A stretch of DNA of 64,000 bases. Source: Hyperoplus lanceolatus. Taxonomy: Eukaryota; Chordata; Actinopteri; Uranoscopiformes; Ammodytidae. Below the pieces are notes generated by a model. The model saw only the letters and a list, made by a program, of their open reading frames with translations, was not told the origin of the DNA and did not search any database. Position numbers and translations under genes: made by a program. The DNA is taken from assembly GCA_026929865.2 (NCBI GenBank), contig CM049395.1, forward strand, positions 10,747,501-10,811,500. The letters are read 5' to 3'. Shown in pieces: positions 22,835 to 32,802 of this stretch (position 1 is the first letter of the stretch; each line of letters starts with the position of its first letter).

Positions 22835-25480
22835 AATACCAGCATCAGCTCTCCCACCAGTTGTGATTGTGACACATGTTGAATACACATTCCTACACTG
22901 TTTTTGTTAAGGCTGGGTTTGTTTGACTCAAGGGCAAAAAAAAACAAGCCAACGACAGTCCTGGATTCAAGGTTGTTTATTCAGACAAGCACAGACACAT
23001 ACACTGAGAAAGAGAGAGACTTGAAGACAGATGGCATGCCATTGTATTCATAACATGTATGCCTCACACATACAGTATTTTCACTTGGGTTCTCATATCT
23101 ACAACATCCATACATGCATAGTGTTAGGCTATCGATTGCAAATCAAATGTCCACGCAAAGAAATTTCAAAAACTCACCCAAGAATACACTATCGTTAATA
23201 TTACACTTATTTCTTATTAGTTCCATCATCATAGCAATTGCAACATCATACAGAAAAATGTTCTAAATGGATGTATGCACACTCAAATGAGGCGGCATTG
23301 AACACATTCGGAGATACCGGAGTAAAGATTGCATGGCGTACTACTGTAGTGAAGAGAGAGAGGCTTTGTAATGATACAACAGCTCTTGGCACCATCACCT
23401 CCCCTGGCGGGCCGTCTCCTGCTCTCAGCCTCAATGGTGGAGCTGCCACTGCTGCTGGTGCACAGCCTGCCAGGGCTCCTGCATGCTCTACCCCACCTGT
23501 CACCATGCACAGAAAAACATTTCATTCACACTGGAGACACATGTCACTAGTACGCACAGAGAACCACACGCATTTACAATAACTGTCAAATCACTGAGTT
23601 AAGGGCTAAAAATATCGAAGTTTCTTTTCTTCTGATATGCGTAACTGTCTTTCGAGGCTTGAGCATACAGCAAATGTCAGAGCCAGGATCACTCGATATA
23701 GCAACTAGAGCAACCTTTACAGGCATTGTTCTGGTGGTATGTAGGTGCAGAGACATGTTTGAGGCCTAGAACAAAGCCCAACATATATTGACGTACATGG
23801 TATGGGGATGAGAGCAGCAGGTGATATAAAATAAATTTTATAAAATACGTATAAAATCAATGATTTGATAATATGTTTGTCAAATCATTGAATATCTCCT
23901 CACAAGCCCCTACCTGTCTGTACTGTGTATGCGCTTAACATGTAAACAAAGGGGGTCCACCGCTAGCAAGCAACATGCCAGTTTACAGAGCCTAGGCTGT
24001 GTATTAACACTAGACTGTTTTGTATGCTAATGCTATTGGGGACTGTAAAAAGAAAAATAATACAAAGAAAGCTAAAACGGTTTGACTTCAACCACTATGC
24101 TGTTTATGTTTTTTTGTTTTTGAAGATTTTTTTCTTATAAAGGAAAAGGTCATTAAGTCATAACTAAGAATCTAAAATACCTGGTTTTGAGTAACAATGC
24201 ATTGCCTACATTTTAGATGTTTGTTGAAGAGTCAGAAGTGCAAATTGTAAATAATATTTCATCAGTACCTATATGTGTACATAAGGGGTGGTGATGAGTA
24301 CAGTGTCAGTGTGTACACAGATCTAAAGTGCTCAGCTGTGGTGCTTCGGGAGTCTTCCAGAAGGTGACCAATCACGATGGAGTGGGCTTGGGGAGAGAGA
24401 TGCAAGGGAGAGATGCAAGGGGGAGGAAAAACCTACAGAGACTGTTCTGAGCGAAGGGAACATGTGTGCAGTCAATCCAAGTTCCTCTTTGAATTCAGTG
24501 TTCTGAATGTACAACTTAAGTATTACTACTTATGTAACTTATGTATGACAAACTGTTTTAGAAGTTACAGTACAGTCAAGTTAGGCAAGACCGTCAAAAG
24601 AATCCAGTGCACCACAGAGCAGATGTGTTCTGGGAGTAACTGTCCGATTCTCACAACACAACTGTTGTTTTAGTGGAGAACATCCCAGAAACTGAGTACA
24701 GTCCAAGAATAGAATAGAACTGGTTATTGACTCTGCAGTACGCCCAAGTGGGCTTTATGATTTAGTGCAGTGAGCCGTCAGCTCTCCAAGCAATGTGCCG
24801 CAAAAAAACAAACATTTTATCAATATTCCATCAGGCAGGAGCCCTCTCCCTGTTAATATAGTGCCCAGAAACATCTTAGCACCCCAGAAGATTGTGCATT
24901 GAGGTGGCAGCTCAGCTCGAAGACAGCTGCCTGCAGCTCATGGGACAGTGTTGAATTAAATGGAACACCACTGGCTATGTCACTACGTTGACAAGCATGT
25001 GATGCTTTTTTTAAATTTTTTTGTTCCTATGTTGATGCATTGTGCATTTAAAAAAATCCCTTTTAGTAACCTTTTCATATCAATGCATGAAACCCGGATG
25101 TTTTAAAGAAATGTGTATATGTTTTGAGTGTAAATGTGATGTAAAAAATAATAATAATGATGATAATAATGATACAATAATAAATAAATAAATTGTAGTT
25201 TGATTAGTCATATTTACATATGCACTGTAATAAAATATGTAATAAAATATGTTTGACCGCTCTTGTATATTGAGATTGATCAAACTATATTTTGTTATAC
25301 TGTAGTTTTCTTATAAACTAGGGGTTTGTTTACATTTTTCTACCTTGGTCAATTTAAAATTAACCAGAAATTGGAGGGGATTTCATGCATAGGAATGTCC
25401 AATATTACTATTTCAAAGTTCACACACTCACTAATATTGAGTTTAGCCACCCATGACAGGCATTACAGCTTCTCACTCAT
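22835..25480. other. Intergenic stretch, possible transcript end
   Basis: No coding exon could be defended. On the minus strand an AATAAA sits at 22976-22981, and the sequence upstream of it (up to about 23580) is GC-balanced and repeat-poor, so it could be the 3' untranslated end of a minus-strand transcript. Overlapping frames at 23238-23582 on both strands lack motif support. AT-rich simple sequence fills 25140-25200. Confidence 0.35.
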
Positions 25481-25484
25481 GACA

Positions 25485-25740
25485 TGTTGTCTTTATGGAT
25501 GACAAAGGGTGCGTCGATTAAGTGGTTAGTTGGTATGGGCCGGTATTCATTATGGAGGAAAAACGCTATATGGTGCTGGATGGAAACGTCAATACCGTTG
25601 TGTACAGGGACATCATGGAGAACTATTGCCTCCCACAAGCAAGAAGGATTTATGGGAACAACCTTAGGCTGCAAGAAGACAAAGCAAAACCACATAGGGA
25701 AGCTGCATTGAGATAATGTCTTGATGCAGAGGGGTTGCAG
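25485..25740 (+). pseudogene. Tc1-like transposase fragment (dead)
   Basis: The frame starting near 25485 reads VVFMDDKGC, then after a stop a ...MVLDGNVNTVVYRDIMENY stretch, then LQEDKAKPHREA. These match in order three Tc1/mariner landmarks: the first-Asp strand (usually ...FTDES), the 'DGN.N...Y' strand, and the second-Asp segment (usually QQDNARPH). The second Asp is kept but its neighbours are changed, and an early stop (near 25520) and the missing N- and C-termini show it is dead. It is not a close match to the transposase in the 5710-7392 element, so it probably derives from a second Tc1 family. No terminal repeats were found around it. Confidence 0.72.
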
Positions 25741-26029
25741 CAGAAACCTGAATACACAGTTTGCAAAAAGTTAATTGTGGTTTAATGTTCACCATTATAT
25801 GTTTAGATAATATTGATCAATACAGTTGAGAAGATATACACTTTTCAAGAAAAAATCACATTATCACAATCATTTAATGAGAAGAGGTCGAACATATTTT
25901 ATTCTCATTTAGCTATATTTCAGTGTTCACATCTTGTACTGTACATACACCATGTATATAAATGTGAAAAAGAAAGATGGTGTGATGGTGGAAAGACCCA
26001 GGATTAGGTGGAGAGATTTGATCCCCACA

Positions 26030-26166
26030 CTGACCTGGGAACACTAGTCGGAGCTGGTCGATTTCCCTCGGGAAAGGCAAGTAAGAGGGTCCTCTGCTGG
26101 AGCTGCTGCGGCCACGATCTGACCCTGGATAATTAGTTGACGAGTGAGTGAGTGAGTGAGTGAGTA
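26030..26166 (+). mobile_element. LINE 3'-terminal fragment with (GAGT)n tail
   Basis: GACCTGGGAACACT ... GGAGCTGCTGCGGCCACGAT ... CTGGATAATTAG followed by (GAGT)n resembles the conserved 3' end of a common fish LINE, in which a 'GCTGCTGCCCCCGCGACCCG' block precedes a simple tetranucleotide tail. It is heavily truncated at the 5' side. The assignment is from memory of that tail, not from a search. Confidence 0.55.
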
Positions 26167-26246
26167 ATCCGCTTGGGTATTCTTAAAATTTTGATCAACT
26201 GAGGTTAAATTTGTAGATACCGTGCTACTTTTGCCATTGTCAGACT

Positions 26247-26798
26247 TTAAAGTGGACCTATTATACTTGTTCGACTGTTATGACCTATAAACGTTGTTAT
26301 AATGATTTATAGTCATATTTAACCATACTAAAGTATCAAATAATGACATACATGCATTTAGACGTATTCCCTGCTGACCGTCTGGGGTGGCTGTGCAGAG
26401 CGCTAAACACTAGGGCAGCCGGTCGAGAATTCACTTGTTCAAATTTCTGGGATTCATAACGTCAAAAATCCGGATTTTTCCATGTATGGTAATGCTGCAA
26501 CGTGCTCAGGCACACTCCGGCCATGCCCCCACCTGCCTGCTCAAATCTGCCCTCACGCTGCTGAAAGTGTTCCGGAAGGAAGGTAACCAATCACAACGGA
26601 GTGGGGTTTGCAGGAGGGGGGGGGGAAGGGGCGGAGAAGCACAAAGCCGAGTGTGGACAGAGACTGCTGAATGCACCCAGATGAGAGGAAGAGTTTCCCG
26701 AAAATCTACATGGTTTTTTGTGCTGTGATTCGGTTGCTCTATAGGAGTCATTAATGAGAAATTAAGACCAGAAAAGTAGTAAAATAGGAGATCTTTAA
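26247..26798. mobile_element. TTAA MITE, family A copy 2 (inverted)
   Basis: Left TTAAAGTGGACCTATTATAC, right AATAGGAGATCTTTAA, 552 bp. It runs opposite to copy 1: the CAGACGGT block now lies near the left (as ACCGTCTGGGGTGG) and the homopolymer reads as G. A short poorly matching piece near 26425-26470 may be a small insertion. Confidence 0.82.
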
Positions 26799-27555
26799 AG
26801 CACTTTTTCACAGACTATCCAGTTTTGCAGACATTGCTTCAGGCACATTCCTTCTGCATTTTTCATATTAGCTATCTAACTGATATCCAGAGTGACCTGA
26901 GAAGGACCTTTTAAATATGCAACAAAACCACTTGCCAACTTTGAGAACTAGAAAATATAGCATTCAAAAAAACAGAATTGGCATAATGGACGTGGAAGCA
27001 CCTCGAAGCACCACGGTTTTGCTATTCGCAAGGCATGGACAAAAACAATTAATACATGTACAGTTAATCATAAGACAATGTAATACAATTATTGCGAAAA
27101 GGTTGAATAAAAAAACAGAGGCAATATTTCGTATTGTATGAGTTTATAAAGGATTGCTGTTGTTTCTATAAACGAAAACCTCAAATGGCCACAGAGTTGA
27201 AATAACAGCCTTCTCCCCTACTCACAGAAAAAAATATAAGCTTCACAAAGGTAGAATTTATTACAGGGCTATTGTATTGCATTGCGTTATATTGCACAGG
27301 TGTTGCTTTGAGTGTGTTAACCCTCTCTATAGCCTAAAGTGACGCTTTCATTGTGCCAGGACTTCAGCTTCCTGGTCTTAAATGAGAAAATGTGATATGA
27401 CCACCAGACCTTCCCACTGCTCCAGCCAGTTTGAAGTTTACTGCAAATTACTTTACTTCTCTGTCACAGCTTGAGGATTCTATATATTAACCACAATGCC
27501 CAAAATAGAGCTCATCTCTAGTGAATTTTTATTGGTTATTGATTATTTGATTTCA
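26799..27555. other. Intergenic stretch, nothing recognised
   Basis: AT-rich unique sequence with no ORF of note and no repeat ends. Confidence 0.55.
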
Positions 27556-27571
27556 GAAATATTGTAACTCA

Positions 27572-27757
27572 AGGGGGCGCCCTTAGCTCAGTTGGTAGGG
27601 CGTCCCCCCCATGGGCCTCGGCCAGCAGCGGACCCGGGTTCGATTCCAGCCCGCGGTCGTTCTCTCTATGTCACTCCCCTCTCTGCCCCATTTCAACTCT
27701 GTCTCTACACTATCAATAAAGCATAAAAATGCCCAAAAAATATCTTTAAAAAAAAAG
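27572..27757 (+). mobile_element. tRNA-derived SINE
   Basis: Pol III box A (TAGCTCAGTTGGTAG, 27584-27598) and box B (GGTTCGATTCC, 27637-27647) are 38 bp apart, as in a tRNA head. The body continues with ATGTCACTCCCCTCTC and an AATAAAGC...AAAATGCCC 3' region and ends in an A-rich tail. A perfect 16-bp target duplication (GAAATATTGTAACTCA) flanks it at 27556-27571 and 27758-27773, so insertion was by LINE machinery. The head is too altered to be a working tRNA gene. Confidence 0.93.
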
Positions 27758-27773
27758 GAAATATTGTAACTCA

Positions 27774-28832
27774 CCAGTATATTGTGCAAATCCACAGTAC
27801 ATTTCAGTGTGTTTGTGCTGCAGACAGCCTGTGTTGTATGAGTAAGAGCCTCAGTGAACAATATGTATCCTGCGTACTTACTTTTTATGCTTTTTTTTTC
27901 TCCCCCATTTCCATATTTCGAGAACAGTTTGTCTTTATGCTGGTATTGAGGAGCCCACATGCAGGGGTGGGGGGGTTTTGGGGTGAATTCAAGAAGGCAT
28001 TACTCTGTGAAGTGGCACAGAATGTGTAGCGCCGCTTGTGTTGTGTTGTGGATTATGATGCTCATCATCTGGCAGTTTGACATTAAACATGGTGTGGTAA
28101 TCCAACAGCCCTCTGTGATCAGTAGATGGGGCCACAGATGATTGCGGCCCTGAGGAGAGGCGAATTGAGCTGCTGAACCAGAGCCCAGCCCGGCCGCCTC
28201 TATCAGCAGAGGAGAGGGCCACAGATGAGTACTCTTCACAGCAATCAGAATAGAATAGATGACTCTTTACTCAGAGTGGATATCGGTTATTGTGATCACA
28301 GTAATTTACCTATAAATACAAAGACCAGGACCTTTTAATGCAGCCTTTTTGCAAAAGTACAATGACATTTTCTCTGTTATCTCTTGAATAGATGAATACA
28401 AATGATAAAGACACTTGTATTAATGGTGATTTACCTAATAGAGAAGTATTTGTGCTGAAACTATTTTGGGAAAGACTAGTGCGCATTCCTGTCATAGTAT
28501 AGCTGGCAGGCGGTGAGTTCAGGTACGATTAAATGCCTGTTTTTGGACATTTTAATTTTTTCCGTCTGGGTACAAGGTTGGAAATCAGTAGAAATTGTTT
28601 AATTGGTCATTCGAAATTTGTATGGAAGGCAAGGCAAAGCTGTTGGACATGTTTGTTTAATGGAAACATTTTAGATTAGTTATCTCTTTGTGGATGAGAA
28701 ATGGACAATTACAGTTAATAACACATTATTCCAGAATTGGTAATTATGTAATAAAAGTGATGGCAACACTGTAAATTCAGCATGGAAGCAGTGGCATATT
28801 GCATTTTTACTGTAAGTTAAAACTGGGGTTGT
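27774..28832. other. Intergenic stretch, no gene seen
   Basis: Contains a G run near 27968 and a moderately GC-rich block at 28000-28230 with overlapping small frames on the minus strand. No motif, splice context or repeat boundary could be supported. Confidence 0.5.
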
Positions 28833-29031
28833 TTAAAGGCATACTAAGCAATCTCCATTGAACGCTTGGCTAACATTTGTATATTATACTTACTGTACCT
28901 TGCAAATAGTTCACACTCCTTGAAATGCACACAGCATGCACACACAACGGACAGGTAACATATTGGTGAGAAGATATTAGCTGATTTTGACAAAAAGTGT
29001 CCTGGATTACAATGGCTTAGCATGCCTTTAA
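28833..29031. mobile_element. TTAA-flanked MITE
   Basis: Left TTAAAGGCATACTAAGCAAT and right TGGCTTAGCATGCCTTTAA are inverted copies with TTAA limits. It is 199 bp and non-coding. Confidence 0.8.
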
Positions 29032-29884
29032 GATAGAACCCGCCAGTGAGGAAGCCAGCTGTGAGCTGAGGTTGAATGCAGCCCTTTTGGACAGCAACAA
29101 CATCATAATTCTCTCCTGGCTCGATCAAATTGCCAAAAAATGTTAATAGGCGAGGTGACCCCTGCAGAATGCGGAAAGGAAAGGGACGGGATGTGCAAAA
29201 ACTTCCCACCACAACACGTCCTTCAGTCTTGACACAGTGGCAAACAAGGGATTTGATGGGGAGCACTGGAGCAGTGGCTTGAGAGGCAGAATGCACCTAA
29301 AGCCCCAGCTAGTGCTAATGAGGCAGCTTGATGTAGCAACCAGGTCTACTGGGCCCAGGAAGGACCAGATGTCCCTCGTTCACTCAGTCATTCCTTCCAG
29401 CACAGCCTGCATTCACCGTGCAGCCCATCTGCTGCTACCAAGCACAGTCAATATTTAGCCACTGGGAAAAGGACAAGAACACTCTGCACCTGGATCATTA
29501 TAGTGCCTCTGGTAAACTGGAGATATAATTTTCTCTAAGCCTAGCTAAGAAAAAAGTAAACATGTTTTTTTCAGCCCACACTCCGTGACCCCTTGGACTC
29601 GACCTCCTGATGTTTCAGATACTTATTTTCAGTTGCTTTAACGGTGTATACAAATGAGAGGAAAATCTAACACATCTTAGTGCTAGATACTCATCCAGGC
29701 ACAGTTGAATAAGCTGCACAGCTCATGTTGCATGACTCAGCAGTGATTCTGCCAGGCAATATTCCAATTCTCGTCTGAAGATGAGACACATTTCTGAAGA
29801 AGAGACCAAAATCCATTTCAAGAAGAGAAAAGGGTTGAATATCTTTGTCTGTTGCACACTCACACAAGTATTGATAATATAATT
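29032..29884. other. Intergenic stretch, no gene seen
   Basis: Repeat-poor, GC-balanced sequence at about 29040-29460; a 73-codon frame at 29237-29458 has no recognisable feature. The block could be conserved non-coding DNA but nothing in the sequence proves it. Confidence 0.45.
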
Positions 29885-29945
29885 CAATCAATCAATCAAT
29901 CCATCAAACTTTATTTATAGAGCACTTTTCATACAAATAAATGGG
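29885..29945 (-). mobile_element. LINE 3' tail remnant
   Basis: (AATC)n followed by CAAACTTTATTTATAGAGCA is, on the minus strand, the 'gctctataaataaagtttg(gatt)n' 3' end common to fish CR1/L2/Rex1-type LINEs. Only about 60 bp can be assigned. Confidence 0.6.
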
Positions 29946-30726
29946 AACAAAATAAGTATAAAATTTTAACTTTATAAAAATTTTAATTTAAAATAATTTT
30001 AATTTTAATTTTTGTTTGGAATAAATTTTATTAAAAAAGTAACACAAAGTCCTTTATCTCATTCAATTATCTCAAGGCATCATGAATAGTGAGGTTCAGT
30101 TAGGGGTGTAAACGTAGCAGTAATGCCTCTTTTCCAAAGTAACCCTAGATCTGGCATGGCTTTGGGACGGCTTGGTACACCAATAAAATGGTGACGAAAA
30201 TATGGTTAGCTTATTTCAGTACCTTTTCCAACTTTTGACAGTGGAAATGCAAATAAAATTGTGCCAACCGGCACTGAACCACAGTGCTCAGTGTAAACAA
30301 GGCTCAGTGTAAACAAGAGACTTCCAAATCTAGGAGTAATGCTCATCCAGTGCCAGCCCTCAAAGGGAACTGAAAGCCCAGTTAGGACTTGGTAACCACT
30401 TTAGTCATTTATATAATTGCATAAGAGGTGACAAAATATAATGTCACTACTTGTGCAATTATAATATTTACCATATGATATCTGTACAAAACGTCCATCA
30501 ACAATTCTAGGAAAAACAGTGTATGTGCTTGGCTTGAATCTATTACGAACATTAAGGATAATCAACAGAACATTGCTTCAAACCTTTGTTTAAACTCAAA
30601 GATATGTGCTTAAATATTTGTTCAAGTCATCGGGTAAAAGAGAGTTATAACAAAGGGTTATTTTATATTACTCCTCAGACTCAATGCAAACATTCCAGAT
30701 TACTCTTCAGAATTAGACCACTGCAC
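29946..30726. other. Intergenic stretch, possible old repeat fragment
   Basis: The first 100 bp are an AT-only-like TTTTAATTTAAAATAATTTT tract. 30120-30300 carries a 'TTTTCCAAAGTAACCCTAGA...AGTGGAAATGCAAA' pattern reminiscent of a frequent fish DNA transposon, but I cannot place its ends. Confidence 0.4.
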
Positions 30727-31020
30727 TTAAAGCTCCCATATTGTGCAAATGCACTTTTCCGATGTTTTTGAACATAATTATGGGTCTACGGTGTGCCTAC
30801 AGACTGCCAAAGTATCAAAAAAAAGAAAGCTCTCTCCTTTTCTCACTCTCCCCTTTTCTGAAACCCTCCACCTCTCCACCCAATATACTCCAGTCAGAAT
30901 TCTCCCCGTGTCTGACGTCAAAAACTGAAAAGCCAGAAGCTTCCACTGTGCAGTCCACCCCCCTATTTCTTATTGTTCGACGGCCCCGAGATCCTCTCGA
31001 AAAATATTCCTTCACCCCCA
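30727..31020. mobile_element. TTAA MITE, family D copy 2 (partial, inverted)
   Basis: Starts TTAAAGCTCCCATATTGTGC and then runs as the reverse complement of the right half of 22313-22834 up to the block CCACTGTGCAGTCCACC. The other end of the family is not found, so the right limit is approximate; the tandem repeat at 31115 follows shortly after and may belong to a longer family member. Confidence 0.65.
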
Positions 31021-31114
31021 TGTTGTTTGCTTGTTGCTAAGCGACAATATGCCTGTAGTACGGCAAAACATGATGAATGTTGCATAATCCACTAATTTAT
31101 CTTAACCACAGCAG

Positions 31115-31545
31115 ACTCGTTTTTAATAAAACAACGGATCGGAAGCTACTTGTGCTTTTTTTCAAACAGTGAAACTGAAATAAATGTTTTTATTGGTATT
31201 TTTGCCTGACTGGTGTATAGCTATTAGCTTTGGGACAAGCATTCATCTTTTGCTCATAAAAACATATTTCTATTCCCCACACCAGTCTGGAAATGCCTCG
31301 TTTTTAATAGGACAAAGGATTGGAAGGTATACTGAACAAGTCTGACTTTGAAGATAATTTGTTCACTGATTTTAGTGGTATTTTTAGCAGCTAGCTCCCG
31401 AGCTAGCTTTAGAACAAGCATTCAGCTTTTGCTCATAAAAACATATTTCTATTCCCCACACCAGTCTGGAAATGCCTCGTTTTTAATAGGACAAAGGATT
31501 GGAAGGTATACTGAAGAAGTCTGACTTTGAAGATAATTGCAAACC
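31115..31545 (+). repeat. ~180-bp tandem repeat, about 2.4 units
   Basis: The word CTCGTTTTTAATA recurs at about 31118, 31298 and 31478, with matched flanks each time. Units 2 and 3 (from about 31238 and 31418) are almost identical over 120 bp; unit 1 is much more diverged. The unit includes AGCTAGC-type words and GCTCATAAAAACATATTTCT. The length is close to a nucleosomal repeat, but two to three copies do not make a satellite array. Confidence 0.88.
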
Positions 31546-32401
31546 TTCTCCTTGAAAACCAACAGCACCAACAAGCAGTAAATATATTGTAAAGAATTAT
31601 AGAATGTTTATTTTTCTTAAATCAACATTTGGGAGAAAAATGCAGTGTAACCCCTTTTAATGAAAAAACTGCAAGTACATAACAGATGAACATGTGTGTG
31701 GTTTTCTATGACCTGAAGTCTCTGTTCACTTATTTCCACTTAACTGTTATATAGCACCACTCAGCACCACCATTACCTCTAACATAGACCACATAATGTT
31801 TGTATGTCTGCCGACTTAGCTTGTCATTTCTAACTCTAAATGTACTCTGCTTGAACTTTTGGGTCGTCACATGTGGGATCCTTATGCAAAGACGTTAGAT
31901 ATGTTATGGAAATTTGATATATCCGCAACTTGTAAGAAAAAGAAACAAAACTCAACTGAGTTTTAAGAATTTTAATAAAAAAGGATAAAACAAACTATAC
32001 TCTTCGGCCGAGCAGGGTCAGCTCCTTCACCTAAAGTTGGTTCAAGAGACTGACAACATTCTATTGCCAGCCAGAATATTTATACAGGGGTTTACTCAAT
32101 AAGTTGATTCTCTCAGGAAACTTAAATAAAGACCCTTCACAAAACAGGACATTAAACAGAGGAAACACATGACAGATCAATATAAGGAAAACAGTCACCG
32201 TTCAGGGCTCAGGGCTCAACTGTTTTCTCTCATCAATTACTTGAAAAGACAATGTGTCACAAGACAGTAAACATTCTTAAAGTAGAGTGGAAAAAACCCA
32301 CTGAAAATATTTTTTACATCACAAGATACACATCTCGTTTGGAGTCAATCTTACGTCAATATTACTGTCTAAAGAGCTATACAATGTTTGTTAAATATGC
32401 A
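31546..32401. other. Intergenic stretch, no gene seen
   Basis: A block at 31930-32130 has an AATAAA-like signal on the minus strand and could be part of an LTR or a transcript end, but no LTR pair, primer-binding site or target duplication was found. Confidence 0.4.
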
Positions 32402-32462
32402 TTAAATAATATTGAGATACAATCTCAACAGAAATAATAATTTTTATTTTTTAAACGGCTCT
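32402..32462 (+). repeat. 60-bp direct repeat, copy 1
   Basis: TTAAATAATATTGAGATACA and the following ~40 bp (AATCTCAAC...AACGGCTC) recur at 32741-32802 with a few changes. Confidence 0.8.
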
Positions 32463-32740
32463 CTTTTTTATAATTGTTTTTCTTGTTTTATTACACTTTA
32501 TTCAAAAACAGACAATAAAACAAGTGGTACTTTAATTCATAAATGTCTAAGAAAGGTAAAGGGCAAATAGTAACCTTATATGCTGTTTATATTTCTTGCA
32601 AATAGGTTGAAGTAAACATCTGTTGAGTATTCTAACATAAAATGTTTGATTGTGTTGAGTTAAAAAGCCATGAAATGCAGTGGGTCCAACAGACCCACGA
32701 ACACTGGCTGTGTAACAACAATATGAACACCACACAAGGG

Positions 32741-32802
32741 TTAAATAATATTGAGATACAATCTCAACGGAAACAATCATATTTATTTATCAACGGCTCC
32801 CG
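32741..32802 (+). repeat. 60-bp direct repeat, copy 2, beside a TTAA transposon end
   Basis: Here the repeat begins at the TTAA that terminates ACACCACACAAGGGTTAA, the right end of a piggyBac-like MITE whose visible part starts near 32640 (AATGCAGTGGGTCCAACAGA). The left end of that MITE was not found. Confidence 0.6.

Noticed and set aside
23238..23582. Host exon on either strand
   Set aside because: Both strands have overlapping open frames typical of GC-rich sequence; no domain, splice pair or codon signal favours one.
27584..27660. A functional tRNA gene
   Set aside because: The head has box A and B, but the acceptor and anticodon arms do not fold well, and it continues into a SINE body with a tail and a 16-bp target duplication.
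31930..32240. Solo LTR
   Set aside because: An AATAAA-like signal and AT-rich tail are present, but there is no second LTR, no TG...CA boundary with a target duplication and no primer-binding site.
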